Shown: piece by piece, positions 18,577-26,145 of the stretch
Numbering within the stretch: the first letter of the stretch is position 1
Layout of the letters: the number at the start of each line of letters is the position of its first letter
From: Candidatus Cryptobacteroides faecigallinarum
GTDB taxonomy: Bacteria; Bacteroidota; Bacteroidia; Bacteroidales; UBA932
Length of the DNA: 32,697 nt
Assembly (NCBI GenBank): GCA_017695015.1
Contig: JADIMD010000103.1
Location: forward strand, 1-32,697
Reading direction: 5' to 3'
The notes under the pieces: generated by a model
Databases searched by the model: none
What the model saw: only the letters and a program-made list of their open reading frames with translations
Told to the model about the DNA's origin: nothing
Position numbers and translations under genes: made by a program

Positions 18577-18936
18577 TTATATCATGATCCGCTCCAGGGC
18601 ATAGACAAAATAGTCTGCCATCCTTTCCGGAGCGACCTCCAGCGACCTGTCCTGCGCAACTGAATCACGGGCAGGGACAGACTGGTTATGGATCTGCTGC
18701 AGAAACTGGACAGTCCTGGGAGCAAAAGAAGAAACAGTGGTGACATAGCTGCAGAAGGAAATCTCCATATAGCTTTCCAGAGCAGGAGACGCTACGCTGA
18801 TTGCAGGAATCTCGACACATGCAGCCGCACAGGAGACGGGACCGCCATTACTGTCCTGATGCGGAACAAGTAACGCTGCTGCTGAAACAAGCATCACAGC
18901 GGCACACATGCATAATATCTTACATAAACTGGACAT
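18577..18936 (-). CDS. Small secreted or membrane-anchored protein of unknown function
   Basis: I do not recognise this 119-residue protein. The N-terminus is a signal peptide or anchor (hydrophobic core about 7-25). The mature part holds Cys36, Cys40 and Cys62, then a region with alternating Ser, Val and Glu, and no clear domain. Three observations support it as real: no better gene fits the interval, it has a signal-like N-terminus, and a near-consensus promoter (TTTG, 18 nt, TAACTTTG) ends 21 nt before its ATG. It is followed after 129 nt by nuoA on the same strand with no T-tract terminator between, so it may be the first gene of the nuo transcript. A link to complex I is only positional. 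Confidence 0.6.
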   Translation of the reverse strand: MSSLCKILCMCAAVMLVSAAALLVPHQDSNGGPVSCAAACVEIPAISVASPALESYMEISFCSYVTTVSSFAPRTVQFLQQIHNQSVPARDSVAQDRSLEVAPERMADYFVYALERIMI

Positions 18937-18957
18937 TACCTGTAATCAAAAGCGCGG

Positions 18958-18987
18958 CAAAGTTAAATAAAAAATCCGAACTGCAAA
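18958..18987 (-). promoter_or_regulatory. Bacteroides-type promoter upstream of the small secreted protein and nuo operon
   Basis: The minus strand reads TTTG (-33, complement of 18984-18987), 18 nt, then TAACTTTG (-7, complement of 18958-18965). This is close to the consensus TTTG-N19-21-TAnnTTTG. The expected transcript starts near 18951, giving a leader of about 15 nt. Confidence 0.7.
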
Positions 18988-19011
18988 TTTTCAGGGCGGA
19001 TTTTGGAGACT

Positions 19012-19986
19012 TTAGAGACCTGCCAGGGCTGCTCCCTGGCAGGTATCCCTTTCTTCCAGCCGCTTCTCAAGCATCCTGAGCAGCTCCACATTCCGGACAA
19101 GTCCCCACGGAGTGTCCGTGACAAACCTCGGTGGCACCTCTCCGGCAAATCTCTCTATATAAAGGTCAGGGCGAAGCCTTTCCAGCATGCAGATGAAGAA
19201 ATCTATATATTCCTCCAAAGTGAATGTCCGGAAGTCTTCCGGATGCGCCGCGAACTCCTTTTCCATAGCCGTCCCCTTGACTATCTGGAGCTGATGGAAC
19301 TTTACGGAAAGCAGGGGCAGGCTGTTGATCACCGCACATTCGTCCAGCATCATCTCCCGTGTCTCTCCGGGAAGCCCAAGTATGAAATGGGCTCCTGTGT
19401 CAATGCCGCGCGCTGCCGTCTCTTCCACAGCCTTCCGCACCGCCGCAAAGTCATGGCCGCGGTTTATCCTCTTCAAAGTGCTGTCATAGCAGGACTCTAT
19501 CCCGTATTCGACCGTCACTACAGGGGCCGACCATCTATTGCCTGCGACCTCCCTTTCCCAGTCTTTAAGCGCCATCCCGTCTTTCAAGGACGCAAGATAG
19601 TCCAGTTTCGCGCCATCCACGCAGTCGGGTCTCGTCCCGATCACAATCCCCACGACTTCAGGATGCAACAAGGCCTCCTCATACAGGGACCTCAACCTTT
19701 CAAGAGGGGCGTATGTATTGGAAAACGCCTGAAAATATGCAAGATAGGCATGTGTATTGCGATAGCGCACCCTGTGGAACTCTATCCCCTCATCAATCTG
19801 CTGATGCAACGGCTTTCCGGCTGTGCTGTAGGAAGGATGGAATGCGGCATTGTCGCAATAGGTGCAGCCTCCCCGTCCGACAGTACCGTCCCTGTTCGGA
19901 CAGGTGAAACCGGCATCTATGACCACCTTCTGTAGCCTTTCACCGTATTTTTTCCTGTAGTATCCTGTAAAGCTGTTGTATCTCAT
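19012..19986 (-). CDS. Radical SAM protein, TIGR01212/YhcC-like
   Basis: This is a 324-residue radical SAM protein of the family that includes E. coli YhcC; its reaction is not established to my knowledge. The SAM-binding [4Fe-4S] ligands lie in an atypical long-spaced motif near the N-terminus: C29 (FTCPNRDG), C41 and C44 (GGCTYCDNAAF), i.e. C-x11-C-x2-C. Downstream blocks VVTVEYGIESCYDSTLKRIN, FILGLPGE and KFHQLQIVKGTAM match this family. The start ATG at 19986 is followed at once by the family opening YNSFTGYYRKKYGE. It is divergent from the NlpC/P60 gene, with 74 bp between starts, and the small secreted protein follows downstream. Confidence 0.93.
   Translation of the reverse strand: MRYNSFTGYYRKKYGERLQKVVIDAGFTCPNRDGTVGRGGCTYCDNAAFHPSYSTAGKPLHQQIDEGIEFHRVRYRNTHAYLAYFQAFSNTYAPLERLRSLYEEALLHPEVVGIVIGTRPDCVDGAKLDYLASLKDGMALKDWEREVAGNRWSAPVVTVEYGIESCYDSTLKRINRGHDFAAVRKAVEETAARGIDTGAHFILGLPGETREMMLDECAVINSLPLLSVKFHQLQIVKGTAMEKEFAAHPEDFRTFTLEEYIDFFICMLERLRPDLYIERFAGEVPPRFVTDTPWGLVRNVELLRMLEKRLEERDTCQGAALAGL
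19018..19044 (-). repeat. Perfect 11-bp inverted repeat at the 3' end of the radical SAM gene
   Basis: ACCTGCCAGGG (19018-19028) and CCCTGGCAGGT (19034-19044) are perfect complements with a 5-nt loop, covering the last codons of the radical SAM gene. No T-run follows on either strand, so a classic terminator is not supported. Read on the minus strand, it lies 31 nt upstream of the next gene's -33 box. Confidence 0.75.
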
Positions 19987-20012
19987 GCGTCCTCCGAAGA
20001 AATGAACGTACG

Positions 20013-20020
20013 CAAAAATA
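20013..20020 (-). promoter_or_regulatory. Putative -7 box (TATTTTTG) for the radical SAM gene
   Basis: The minus strand reads TATTTTTG, matching TAnnTTTG, 26 nt upstream of the ATG. No good -33 element is seen at normal spacing. Confidence 0.5.
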
Positions 20021-20033
20021 CGGATAATTTGTA

Positions 20034-20041
20034 TAAATTTG
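20034..20041 (+). promoter_or_regulatory. Putative -7 box (TAAATTTG) for the NlpC/P60 gene
   Basis: TAAATTTG matches TAnnTTTG, 19 nt upstream of the ATG at 20061. It lies back to back with the box of the divergent radical SAM gene, 13 bp away. No clear -33 is seen. Confidence 0.5.
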
Positions 20042-20060
20042 CTTCTGCAAACAACTTTAT

Positions 20061-21062
20061 ATGGGAACGCTTTCTATAATGGCAGGCATTCTGCTTTCGT
20101 GCTTCTCGCAGTCAGGACCCGGATATGCAGTCGTGAACCTGTCCGTGAACTTCCTGAGAGAAGCCCCGGACTACACGGCAGAACTCGGCACCCAGGCACT
20201 GATGGGCAGCGTCGTCAGAATCATCGGAGAAGACGGCTACTGGAAACAGGTCATCACTGAAGAGCCGTATACGGCATGGTGTACCGACCTCGGTCTCGTG
20301 GAAATGTCTGATACTGAAATACGGGAATATATCGAAGCCCCGAAATACATCTGCACTTCCTGGAGAAGCACCGTCCTTACCGAAGCCTCCGTCAAATCGG
20401 ACAAAATCTGCGATCTCGTGGAGGGAGACATCCTCAGGCAGGGCATGAAAAGGGGACACCCTACCATGAAGAACGGATTCGCACAGGTCGTCCTCCCTGA
20501 CGGGAGGAAAGGATATGTCCGGAAAAAAGACATGATGGATTACGCCCGATGGGAAGAGACGAGGATGCCTGATGCAGAGCATATAATAAAGGAAGCGATG
20601 AAATTCACAGGCGTGCCTTATCTCTGGGGCGGAGCCTCACCCAACGGGGTTGACTGCAGCGGCCTTGTCAGGCATGTATTCCTTATGAACGGCATTGAAC
20701 TCCCGAGAAATGCGTCCAGCCAGGCGGCATCGGGCAAAGACCTGAAGATTCCTTTTGACCCGGGACTTTGCTCAGCTCCGCAAGACATGGAGACACTGAA
20801 AGCAGAAATGCTCCGCAGGACAGAGTCCCTGATGCCGGGTGACCTGCTGTTTTTCGGGACACCGGGCACAGACGGAGGCAAAGACAGGATAACGCATGTG
20901 GGAATCTATTTAGGCAACGGCAAAATGATACATTCCTCACATGTAGTCAGGACAAATTCCCTGATCCCGGGAGAGACCGGATACTACGAGAATTCATATC
21001 GGCTGATAAAGGCATGCAGGATACTTCCTGACAATGATTTCAGCCGTGTGAAAGACAAGTAG
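20061..21062 (+). CDS. NlpC/P60 cell-wall endopeptidase lipoprotein with SH3-like domains
   Basis: Probably a periplasmic gamma-D-glutamyl-L-diamino acid endopeptidase that trims peptidoglycan peptides, similar in layout to the YkfC-type enzymes of Bacteroides. The 333 residues start with a short signal ending in LLSC (Cys14), which predicts a lipoprotein. Two bacterial SH3-like segments follow at about 24-85 and 97-160. The NlpC/P60 domain covers about 170-325. Its catalytic cysteine is C199 (GVDCSGLVRHV), its histidine is H279 (ITHVGIYLG), and H291 (MIHSSHV) is a candidate third residue. The hydrophobic signal is short, so an anchor with no cleavage is possible. It is divergent from the radical SAM gene and is followed by a small helical protein. 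Confidence 0.92.
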   Translation: MGTLSIMAGILLSCFSQSGPGYAVVNLSVNFLREAPDYTAELGTQALMGSVVRIIGEDGYWKQVITEEPYTAWCTDLGLVEMSDTEIREYIEAPKYICTSWRSTVLTEASVKSDKICDLVEGDILRQGMKRGHPTMKNGFAQVVLPDGRKGYVRKKDMMDYARWEETRMPDAEHIIKEAMKFTGVPYLWGGASPNGVDCSGLVRHVFLMNGIELPRNASSQAASGKDLKIPFDPGLCSAPQDMETLKAEMLRRTESLMPGDLLFFGTPGTDGGKDRITHVGIYLGNGKMIHSSHVVRTNSLIPGETGYYENSYRLIKACRILPDNDFSRVKDK

Positions 21063-21084
21063 ACAAAATGTTACAGAAAATTGC

Positions 21085-21092
21085 TATCTTTG
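21085..21092 (+). promoter_or_regulatory. Putative -7 box (TATCTTTG) for the 94-residue protein
   Basis: TATCTTTG matches TAnnTTTG, 31 nt before the ATG at 21124. The small gene therefore probably has its own promoter, although the NlpC/P60 gene ends only 61 nt upstream. Confidence 0.5.
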
Positions 21093-21123
21093 CGGCGCGA
21101 AACAACATTTATTCTTATATATC

Positions 21124-21408
21124 ATGAACCTTAGAGTTATCAAGAAAGACATCGAGTATTTCATTGAAGAATTCCTCGACGACTGCGCACTTTTCATTGC
21201 GCTCAACCCGGACAAGAACGGTGCTGACATAAACGAGATAATCGATGAGGCTGTCGACCTCTACAATGAGCTGAAGGAGAAGGTAAACCATCCTACAGGT
21301 TCCAAAAGAGCATATTATAACGGAATCCGCAAGGAACTGTTCGACAGGCTTGACAAGCTCAGCGAGAAACTCAGCGAAACAGTCACAAAGCTCACCTCAA
21401 AGGAATAA
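21124..21408 (+). CDS. Small helical protein of unknown function
   Basis: This 94-residue soluble protein has no signal peptide, no cysteine cluster except Cys19 and no catalytic motif. It is predicted to be almost wholly alpha-helical: an acidic helix (IKKDIEYFIEEFLDDCALFI), a loop with NPDKNG, a second acidic helix, and a C-terminal heptad-like stretch (RLDKLSEKLSETVTKL) that could form a coiled coil. It looks like a short conserved Bacteroidota protein, but I cannot assign a family or role. It has its own -7 box upstream and is followed by a strong bidirectional terminator. Length, codon use and flanking signals make it a convincing gene. Confidence 0.8.
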   Translation: MNLRVIKKDIEYFIEEFLDDCALFIALNPDKNGADINEIIDEAVDLYNELKEKVNHPTGSKRAYYNGIRKELFDRLDKLSEKLSETVTKLTSKE

Positions 21409-21429
21409 GGCACAGTGACCGGACAAACG

Positions 21430-21468
21430 AAAGGAGAGGCCCGTTGATTCGGAGCCTCTCCTTTTCTT
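21430..21468. terminator. Bidirectional terminator between the 94-residue protein gene and galE
   Basis: AAAGGAGAGGC (21430-21440) pairs perfectly with GCCTCTCCTTT (21454-21464) across a 13-nt loop. TTTTCTT follows on the plus strand and an A/T-containing tail on the minus strand. It can serve both the gene ending at 21408 and the convergent galE ending at 21498. Confidence 0.88.
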
Positions 21469-21497
21469 ATGCCATCAGCCTGCAGCTGCCTGACCGG

Positions 21498-22562
21498 CTA
21501 TTCTTTGCCGGCAAGATGCTTCTCCCATGCCCATGCCGCAGCAAGAGTCTGGTCCACAGTACGCTCAGCCTTCCATCCAAGCTCGTTGTTGGCAAGAGTA
21601 GGATCTGCCCATATGGCTGTAATGTCGCCTTCTCTTCTTCCGACAAACTTGTAGTTGAGCTTCAATCCGTTCACTTTCTCGAATGTATTGACGAGCTCCA
21701 GCACTGACACCGGACGGCCTGTCCCGACATTGAAGATTTCGTAATTCTCTTTCATCTTGCCTCCGATCATCCTGTTGACAGCCGCCACATGTGCCTTTGC
21801 CAGATCCACGATGTCTATATAGTCCCTCAGACATGTCCCGTCAGGAGTAGGATAATCATTGCCGAAAATGCTCAGACATTCCCTTTTGCCGATTGCCGTC
21901 TGGGTGATGTAAGGCACAAGGTTGTTAGGCACTCCGCGAGGAAGTTCCCCGATAAGGGCTGACGGATGTGCCCCTATAGGGTTGAAATAACGCAGGGCAA
22001 TACCCTTGATCACACCTTTGCGGTTCGCGCCCGGCTCCATTGCCTCATAGGACGAGGTAGCCTTCACTACATCCCTTATGATGTCTTCGCATATCTGTTT
22101 GGTGTTGCCGTACGGAGAGATTGCCGGCTGGCGCGGAGACTGCTCCGTCACGGGAAGCTGGTCCGTCTCGCCATAGACAGTGGCGGAAGACGAGAAGAGC
22201 ACATTGCATCCTCCGTGCGTCTTTGCTGCCTCAAGGATATTCAGGAACGAGTCCAGATTGTTCTTGTAATATTTTATAGGTTCAGCGACTGACTCTCCCA
22301 CCGCCTTGAATGCCGCGAAATGGATGACAGCATCTATCTTGAACCTTGAGAAAAGATCCGACACCGCAGCTTCATCGCAGCAGTCCATTTCCACGAAAGG
22401 AATATCATCCTTTCCCGTTATCTTCTTGACACCTTCGAAGCAGGTAAGGTCGCAGTTGGACATGTTGTCCGCCACAACGACATTGTAGCCCGCACTGATA
22501 AGTTCCACGGTCACATGGCTGCCGATGTAGCCTGCACCTCCGGATACCAAAACTGTTTTCAT
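21498..22562 (-). CDS. galE: UDP-glucose 4-epimerase
   Basis: Interconverts UDP-glucose and UDP-galactose in the cytosol with bound NAD+ and supplies precursors for surface glycans. The ATG at 22562 is chosen because the Rossmann motif VSGGAGYIGSH starts five residues later. A longer in-frame start would add 15 residues with no counterpart in the family. The product is 354 residues. The catalytic residues are visible in LFSSSATVYG (Ser) and SPYGNTK (Tyr-x3-Lys). Further family blocks are HFAAFKAVGESV, ALRYFNPIGAHPS, TCLRDYIDIVDLA and FNVGTGRPVSVLEL. It is divergent from dacB and ends at a shared terminator. Confidence 0.97.
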   Translation of the reverse strand: MKTVLVSGGAGYIGSHVTVELISAGYNVVVADNMSNCDLTCFEGVKKITGKDDIPFVEMDCCDEAAVSDLFSRFKIDAVIHFAAFKAVGESVAEPIKYYKNNLDSFLNILEAAKTHGGCNVLFSSSATVYGETDQLPVTEQSPRQPAISPYGNTKQICEDIIRDVVKATSSYEAMEPGANRKGVIKGIALRYFNPIGAHPSALIGELPRGVPNNLVPYITQTAIGKRECLSIFGNDYPTPDGTCLRDYIDIVDLAKAHVAAVNRMIGGKMKENYEIFNVGTGRPVSVLELVNTFEKVNGLKLNYKFVGRREGDITAIWADPTLANNELGWKAERTVDQTLAAAWAWEKHLAGKE

Positions 22563-22611
22563 ATATTTCTGTTTAATAATTAAGCCCAAAACCATCCGTC
22601 CCGTCATCCGA

Positions 22612-22619
22612 CAAAGTTA
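22612..22619 (-). promoter_or_regulatory. Putative -7 box (TAACTTTG) for galE
   Basis: The minus strand reads TAACTTTG, matching TAnnTTTG, 49 nt upstream of the galE ATG. The -33 region has no clear TTTG. Confidence 0.5.
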
Positions 22620-22640
22620 TAAAATTACATCGGATTTTCT

Positions 22641-22648
22641 TACATTTG
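22641..22648 (+). promoter_or_regulatory. Putative -7 box (TACATTTG) for dacB
   Basis: TACATTTG matches TAnnTTTG, 46 nt upstream of the dacB ATG. With the galE box 21 bp away on the other strand, the 132-bp gap holds two divergent promoters. Confidence 0.5.
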
Positions 22649-22694
22649 CATGAATTATTCGGATGACACCGGCAATTTTCGATTTTGACAGCGT

Positions 22695-24197
22695 ATGAGA
22701 CAGATATATAAGATGCTGGCCGCAGGAAGCATTCTCCTGTCAATGTGTATGTATACGGCAGAAGGCCAGACAAGGGACGATGTGACGGAAGCCATGAAAA
22801 ATGTCCTTGGGAGCGATGATTTCAAGGGGGCGAGCGTCAGCATGCTGGCCGTGACAGGAGACGGAGACACCCTTCTGTGCCATGACAGCGGCAGGCTTCT
22901 GATACCTGCATCCAACATGAAGCTCGTCTCGACTGCCCTTGCAATGCATTCGCTCGGACCTGACTACAGATACGGAACGGGCATAGGATATTCAGGCACA
23001 ATAGAAGATGGCACATTGAGAGGAGACCTCTATATCATCGGAGGAGGGGACCCGACCATCGGATCTGCCAACCCTATAGCCACCCCTCTCGACACTCTTT
23101 TCGGAGAATGGATGGAAATGATTTCAGACACAGGAATAAGCCATATCGAGGGCAACATTGTCGGAGACGGCAGGTTCTTCTCGGGAATGGACGGTCATCC
23201 AACATGGGAAGTCTGCGATGCCGGGACTTACTACGGGACAGGGACCAGCGGACTCTCTTTCTACGAGAATGTCCAGGATTTCAATGTGTCTGCAGGAGAA
23301 AAGCCTGGAGATCCTGTGAATATAGAACCTGGATACCCTGAAACCCCATGGATGGAATTCATATACTCCTGCACGACAGGAAAGCCGGGTACGGGCAACT
23401 CCCTGTATTTCTATCCTGATTCGTTCTATCCTTGCGGAGAAATGCGAGGGACATTCGCCGTAGACAGGCAGCCAAGGACAGAACATGCCGCCAACAGATT
23501 TCCGGAATATACATTGGCCTGGTATTTCTGGCGTTTCCTTGCCGACAACGGTATCGAGAGCGAGGAAGGACCCGCAGACACCGGCCCCGTCTTCGGAATA
23601 TGCGCCATGCCTCAGGACAGCCTGAAAATCATAGGCAGAACATTCTCCGCACCGCTGTCGGACATCATCGCGGAGACTAACAGGAAAAGCAACAATCTGT
23701 ATGCAGAAACCCTGATGAAAACTCTCGGGAAAGAATACTGCGGATCAGGATGCTATGATTCATCATATGTGGCAGTAAGAGGGCTGCTGGAAGAGACAGG
23801 GGTCACAGGTCACAAGACAATCATCAGGGACGGCAGCGGACTGTCAAGGGAAAATCTGCTGAGCGCCGATTTCCTCTGCGACCTTCTTATGAAGATGACT
23901 CTTTCCCCGTCATTCGAAGATTTCTTCAATTCTCTTCCCCGTCCCGGCGGTATCGGGACTCTGGAATATGAGATGCAGTCTGTCCCATTCAGCATAAAGG
24001 ACAGGATCAGGATGAAAAGCGGCTCGATGGGAGGGGTCAGATGCCTGTCGGGATACATTATCCCCGAGACAGGAGCCAGAGAGGACATGATTATCTTCTC
24101 TCTTCTCGTCAACGGCTACACAGTCCCTCTCTACAGAATCCAGCGTGCTCTTGACAGCATCATCCTCAGCCTCGCCGCATATTGTCCCCAGCCCTGA
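22695..24197 (+). CDS. dacB: D-alanyl-D-alanine carboxypeptidase/endopeptidase, PBP4 family (peptidase S13)
   Basis: Periplasmic penicillin-binding protein that removes the terminal D-Ala or cleaves 4-3 crosslinks of peptidoglycan. The 500-residue product has a signal peptide (cleavage near residue 24, AEGQ). The three active-site motifs are intact: SxxK at S73-K76 (PASNMKLVST), SxN at S332-N334 (RKSNNLYAET) and KSG at K441-G443 (RMKSGSMGGV), in the Lys-Ser-Gly form used by this family. The long interval between the first two motifs is the extra domain typical of PBP4. It is divergent from galE. Its 3' end overlaps the convergent radA by 32 bp, and no terminator is seen there. Confidence 0.95.
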   Translation: MRQIYKMLAAGSILLSMCMYTAEGQTRDDVTEAMKNVLGSDDFKGASVSMLAVTGDGDTLLCHDSGRLLIPASNMKLVSTALAMHSLGPDYRYGTGIGYSGTIEDGTLRGDLYIIGGGDPTIGSANPIATPLDTLFGEWMEMISDTGISHIEGNIVGDGRFFSGMDGHPTWEVCDAGTYYGTGTSGLSFYENVQDFNVSAGEKPGDPVNIEPGYPETPWMEFIYSCTTGKPGTGNSLYFYPDSFYPCGEMRGTFAVDRQPRTEHAANRFPEYTLAWYFWRFLADNGIESEEGPADTGPVFGICAMPQDSLKIIGRTFSAPLSDIIAETNRKSNNLYAETLMKTLGKEYCGSGCYDSSYVAVRGLLEETGVTGHKTIIRDGSGLSRENLLSADFLCDLLMKMTLSPSFEDFFNSLPRPGGIGTLEYEMQSVPFSIKDRIRMKSGSMGGVRCLSGYIIPETGAREDMIIFSLLVNGYTVPLYRIQRALDSIILSLAAYCPQP

Positions 24198-25557
24198 AAA
24201 GGGACCTGCATAATGCCGGCACATCAGCCACCTGCACCACATCGATTCCTGACGGGACATTGTCCAGACTGCTGAAAGACGAGACATAGATTTTCCTGAA
24301 CCCGAGCCTGTGCGCCTCGGATATTCTTCTGTCAGTCTGGGAAACAGGTCTTATCTCACCGCTCAATCCCACTTCAGCGGCAAAACAGATGTCCGACGGG
24401 ACAGCGAAATCAAAGTTAGAAGACAAGACAGCGCTTATCACAGCCAGGTCGCATGCCGGGTCATTCACCCTGAGGCCACCTGCCATATTCAGAAAGACAT
24501 CCTTGACCCCGAGCTTGAAGCCGGCCCTTTTCTCAAGCACGGCAAGCAACATATTGAGCCTGCGCACATCGAATCCTGTCGCAGACCTCTGCGGAGTGCC
24601 GTATGCTGCTGTACTCACAAGCGCCTGCACTTCTATCAGGAACGGTCTCGTCCCGTCAATCATAGCCCCTACAGCTATTCCGCTGAGGTTTTCCCCGTGC
24701 ATCGGGATAAGCATCTCGGAAGGATTGCTGACCTCCCTGAGCCCCTTTCCTGTCATCTCGAACACGGCAAGCTCGGAAGTGGACCCGAAACGGTTTTTGA
24801 TACTCCTCAACAGGCGGTACGCCCCCCTGCTGTCCCCTTCGAACTGCAGCACCACATCGACGATATGCTCCAAAATCTTCGGTCCTGCAATACTTCCCTC
24901 CTTTGTGATATGCCCGATAAGGATTACGGGGACTCCCGTTTCCTTTGCAAACCTCAAAAGCTGCGCGGCCGTCTCCTTTATCTGGGAGACCGAACCGGGA
25001 GAGGACTCCACATTCTGCGAATACATTGTCTGGACAGAATCCACTACCATCAGGTCAGGCATGATACTCCTGGCCTCCGCAATGATATTCTCCATCAATG
25101 TCTCGCTGTATATCATACAATTGGAATCATCTCCGCCTATTCTTGCCGCCCTCAGCTTCACCTGTCTGACACTCTCCTCCCCCGTGACATAGAAAGTCTT
25201 CATCTGCGGACACGCCAAAGGAATCTGAAGCGAAAGGGTGGACTTTCCTATCCCGGGTTCTCCCCCAATCAGCACTAACGAACCTTCCACAATACCTCCT
25301 CCGAGGACCCTGTCCAGCTCGGCATTATTAAGACTTCTCCTGCTTTCTCCCGAAAATCCTACCGACGACAAAGGCACAGGCTTGCTCCCGGAACCGACTG
25401 CATGCTGCTCCTGCACAGCACTCTTCTTGCCGGTGACCACCGTCTCCTCCACCATTGTATTCCACTCTCCGCATGCAGGGCAGCGCCCCATCCACTTGGG
25501 GCTCTCGTTCCCGCAGGAAGTACAGAACCAGACCGATTTCACTTTATTCCCCATCAC
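24166..25557 (-). CDS. radA: DNA repair protein RadA (DnaB-type branch-migration helicase)
   Basis: Hexameric ATPase that drives branch migration during recombination. The 463 residues begin with a four-cysteine zinc finger (C12, C15, C26, C29; CTSCGNESPKWMGRCPACG). The Walker A motif is GGEPGIGKST (98-107), Walker B is LMVVDSVQT, and the RadA-specific motif KNRFG is at 254-258. A Lon-protease-like C-terminal domain occupies about 280-455 (FDVRRLNMLLAVLEKRAG, DLAVISAVLSS, EVGLSGEIRPV). Translation may start at Met1 or Met2. The gene begins 11 nt after the phosphodiesterase stop, so the two share a transcript. Its last 32 bp overlap dacB in antisense. Confidence 0.97.
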   Translation of the reverse strand: MMGNKVKSVWFCTSCGNESPKWMGRCPACGEWNTMVEETVVTGKKSAVQEQHAVGSGSKPVPLSSVGFSGESRRSLNNAELDRVLGGGIVEGSLVLIGGEPGIGKSTLSLQIPLACPQMKTFYVTGEESVRQVKLRAARIGGDDSNCMIYSETLMENIIAEARSIMPDLMVVDSVQTMYSQNVESSPGSVSQIKETAAQLLRFAKETGVPVILIGHITKEGSIAGPKILEHIVDVVLQFEGDSRGAYRLLRSIKNRFGSTSELAVFEMTGKGLREVSNPSEMLIPMHGENLSGIAVGAMIDGTRPFLIEVQALVSTAAYGTPQRSATGFDVRRLNMLLAVLEKRAGFKLGVKDVFLNMAGGLRVNDPACDLAVISAVLSSNFDFAVPSDICFAAEVGLSGEIRPVSQTDRRISEAHRLGFRKIYVSSFSSLDNVPSGIDVVQVADVPALCRSLFRAGDNMRRG

Positions 25558-25568
25558 TCAAATTATTA

Positions 25569-26072
25569 TCATAGTACAGCCTGCTTTCTTGCAAGCTCAT
25601 ATACTTCCATGTCATGTATGCTGCCCTGATCTATATGAAACCGCAACGCAGTCCTCACCGTATGGAACCCGTATTCTCCGGCAGCTCCGGGATTTATCAC
25701 CATAAATCCCATTTTCCTGTCATTCATGACCCTCAGGATATGCGAATGTCCGCATACAAAGATGTCGGGACGGTACTCCTCAATCAACGCCAGTGCCCTT
25801 CGGTCGTAATGCCCGGGATAGCCGCCTATATGAGTCATCAGCACCTTCATCCCAGCGCAGTCGAAAACCCTGAAAAGAGGGTTGTCATATCTCAGTTCCT
25901 GACCGTCGCAGTTGCCGTATACCCCTTTCATCGGCTTGAAAGCCACGATTTTCTCAGCAGTCTCCAGATTGCCGAAATCTCCTGCATGCCAGATTTCATC
26001 CACCGGCTCAAGGAATTTCATCAGAGGACTGTCGAAAGTCCCGTGTGTATCAGATATCAGTCCTATGTACAT
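25569..26072 (-). CDS. YfcE/MJ0936-type metallophosphoesterase
   Basis: Small cytosolic calcineurin-like phosphodiesterase, 167 residues, with no signal peptide. The metal ligands are in the standard order: D8 and H10 (LISDTHG), D32 (HAGDFG), the asparagine of GNCDG, and the histidines of VLMTHIGG and VCGHSHI. The NPGAAG segment near the C-terminus is typical of the group. Related proteins hydrolyse phosphodiesters in vitro, but no physiological substrate is agreed. It is the first gene before radA, with an 11-nt spacing. A TAAGTTTG -7 box lies only 6 nt before the ATG at 26072, so either the leader is nearly absent or the box is fortuitous. Confidence 0.93.
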   Translation of the reverse strand: MYIGLISDTHGTFDSPLMKFLEPVDEIWHAGDFGNLETAEKIVAFKPMKGVYGNCDGQELRYDNPLFRVFDCAGMKVLMTHIGGYPGHYDRRALALIEEYRPDIFVCGHSHILRVMNDRKMGFMVINPGAAGEYGFHTVRTALRFHIDQGSIHDMEVYELARKQAVL

Positions 26073-26078
26073 AATTTA

Positions 26079-26086
26079 CAAACTTA
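26079..26086 (-). promoter_or_regulatory. Possible -7 box (TAAGTTTG) for the phosphodiesterase-radA operon
   Basis: The minus strand reads TAAGTTTG, an exact TAnnTTTG match, but it ends 6 nt from the start codon. If used, the mRNA would be leaderless or nearly so. Confidence 0.35.
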
Positions 26087-26098
26087 CGCAAAAATCCC

Positions 26099-26130
26099 TT
26101 TGCATTATGGGAATTTCATAATTATTTTTG
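26099..26130 (+). promoter_or_regulatory. Bacteroides-type promoter of rsmE
   Basis: TTTG (26099-26102), 20 nt, then TATTTTTG (26123-26130) is a full match to TTTG-N19-21-TAnnTTTG. It predicts a leader of about 9 nt before the ATG at 26146. This also argues against the in-frame TTG at 26128 as the start. Confidence 0.75.
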
Positions 26131-26145
26131 CAGCAAACAGGCAAC

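Noticed and set aside
18398..18873. Plus-strand frames in the nuoA to secreted-protein interval
   Set aside because: They have no promoter box, start signal or protein-like features, and are antisense to the better supported minus-strand gene with a consensus promoter.
26128..26145. TTG start for rsmE at 26128
   Set aside because: It falls within the -7 box TATTTTTG of a consensus promoter, so the transcript would not include it; the ATG at 26146 opens with the usual family sequence.
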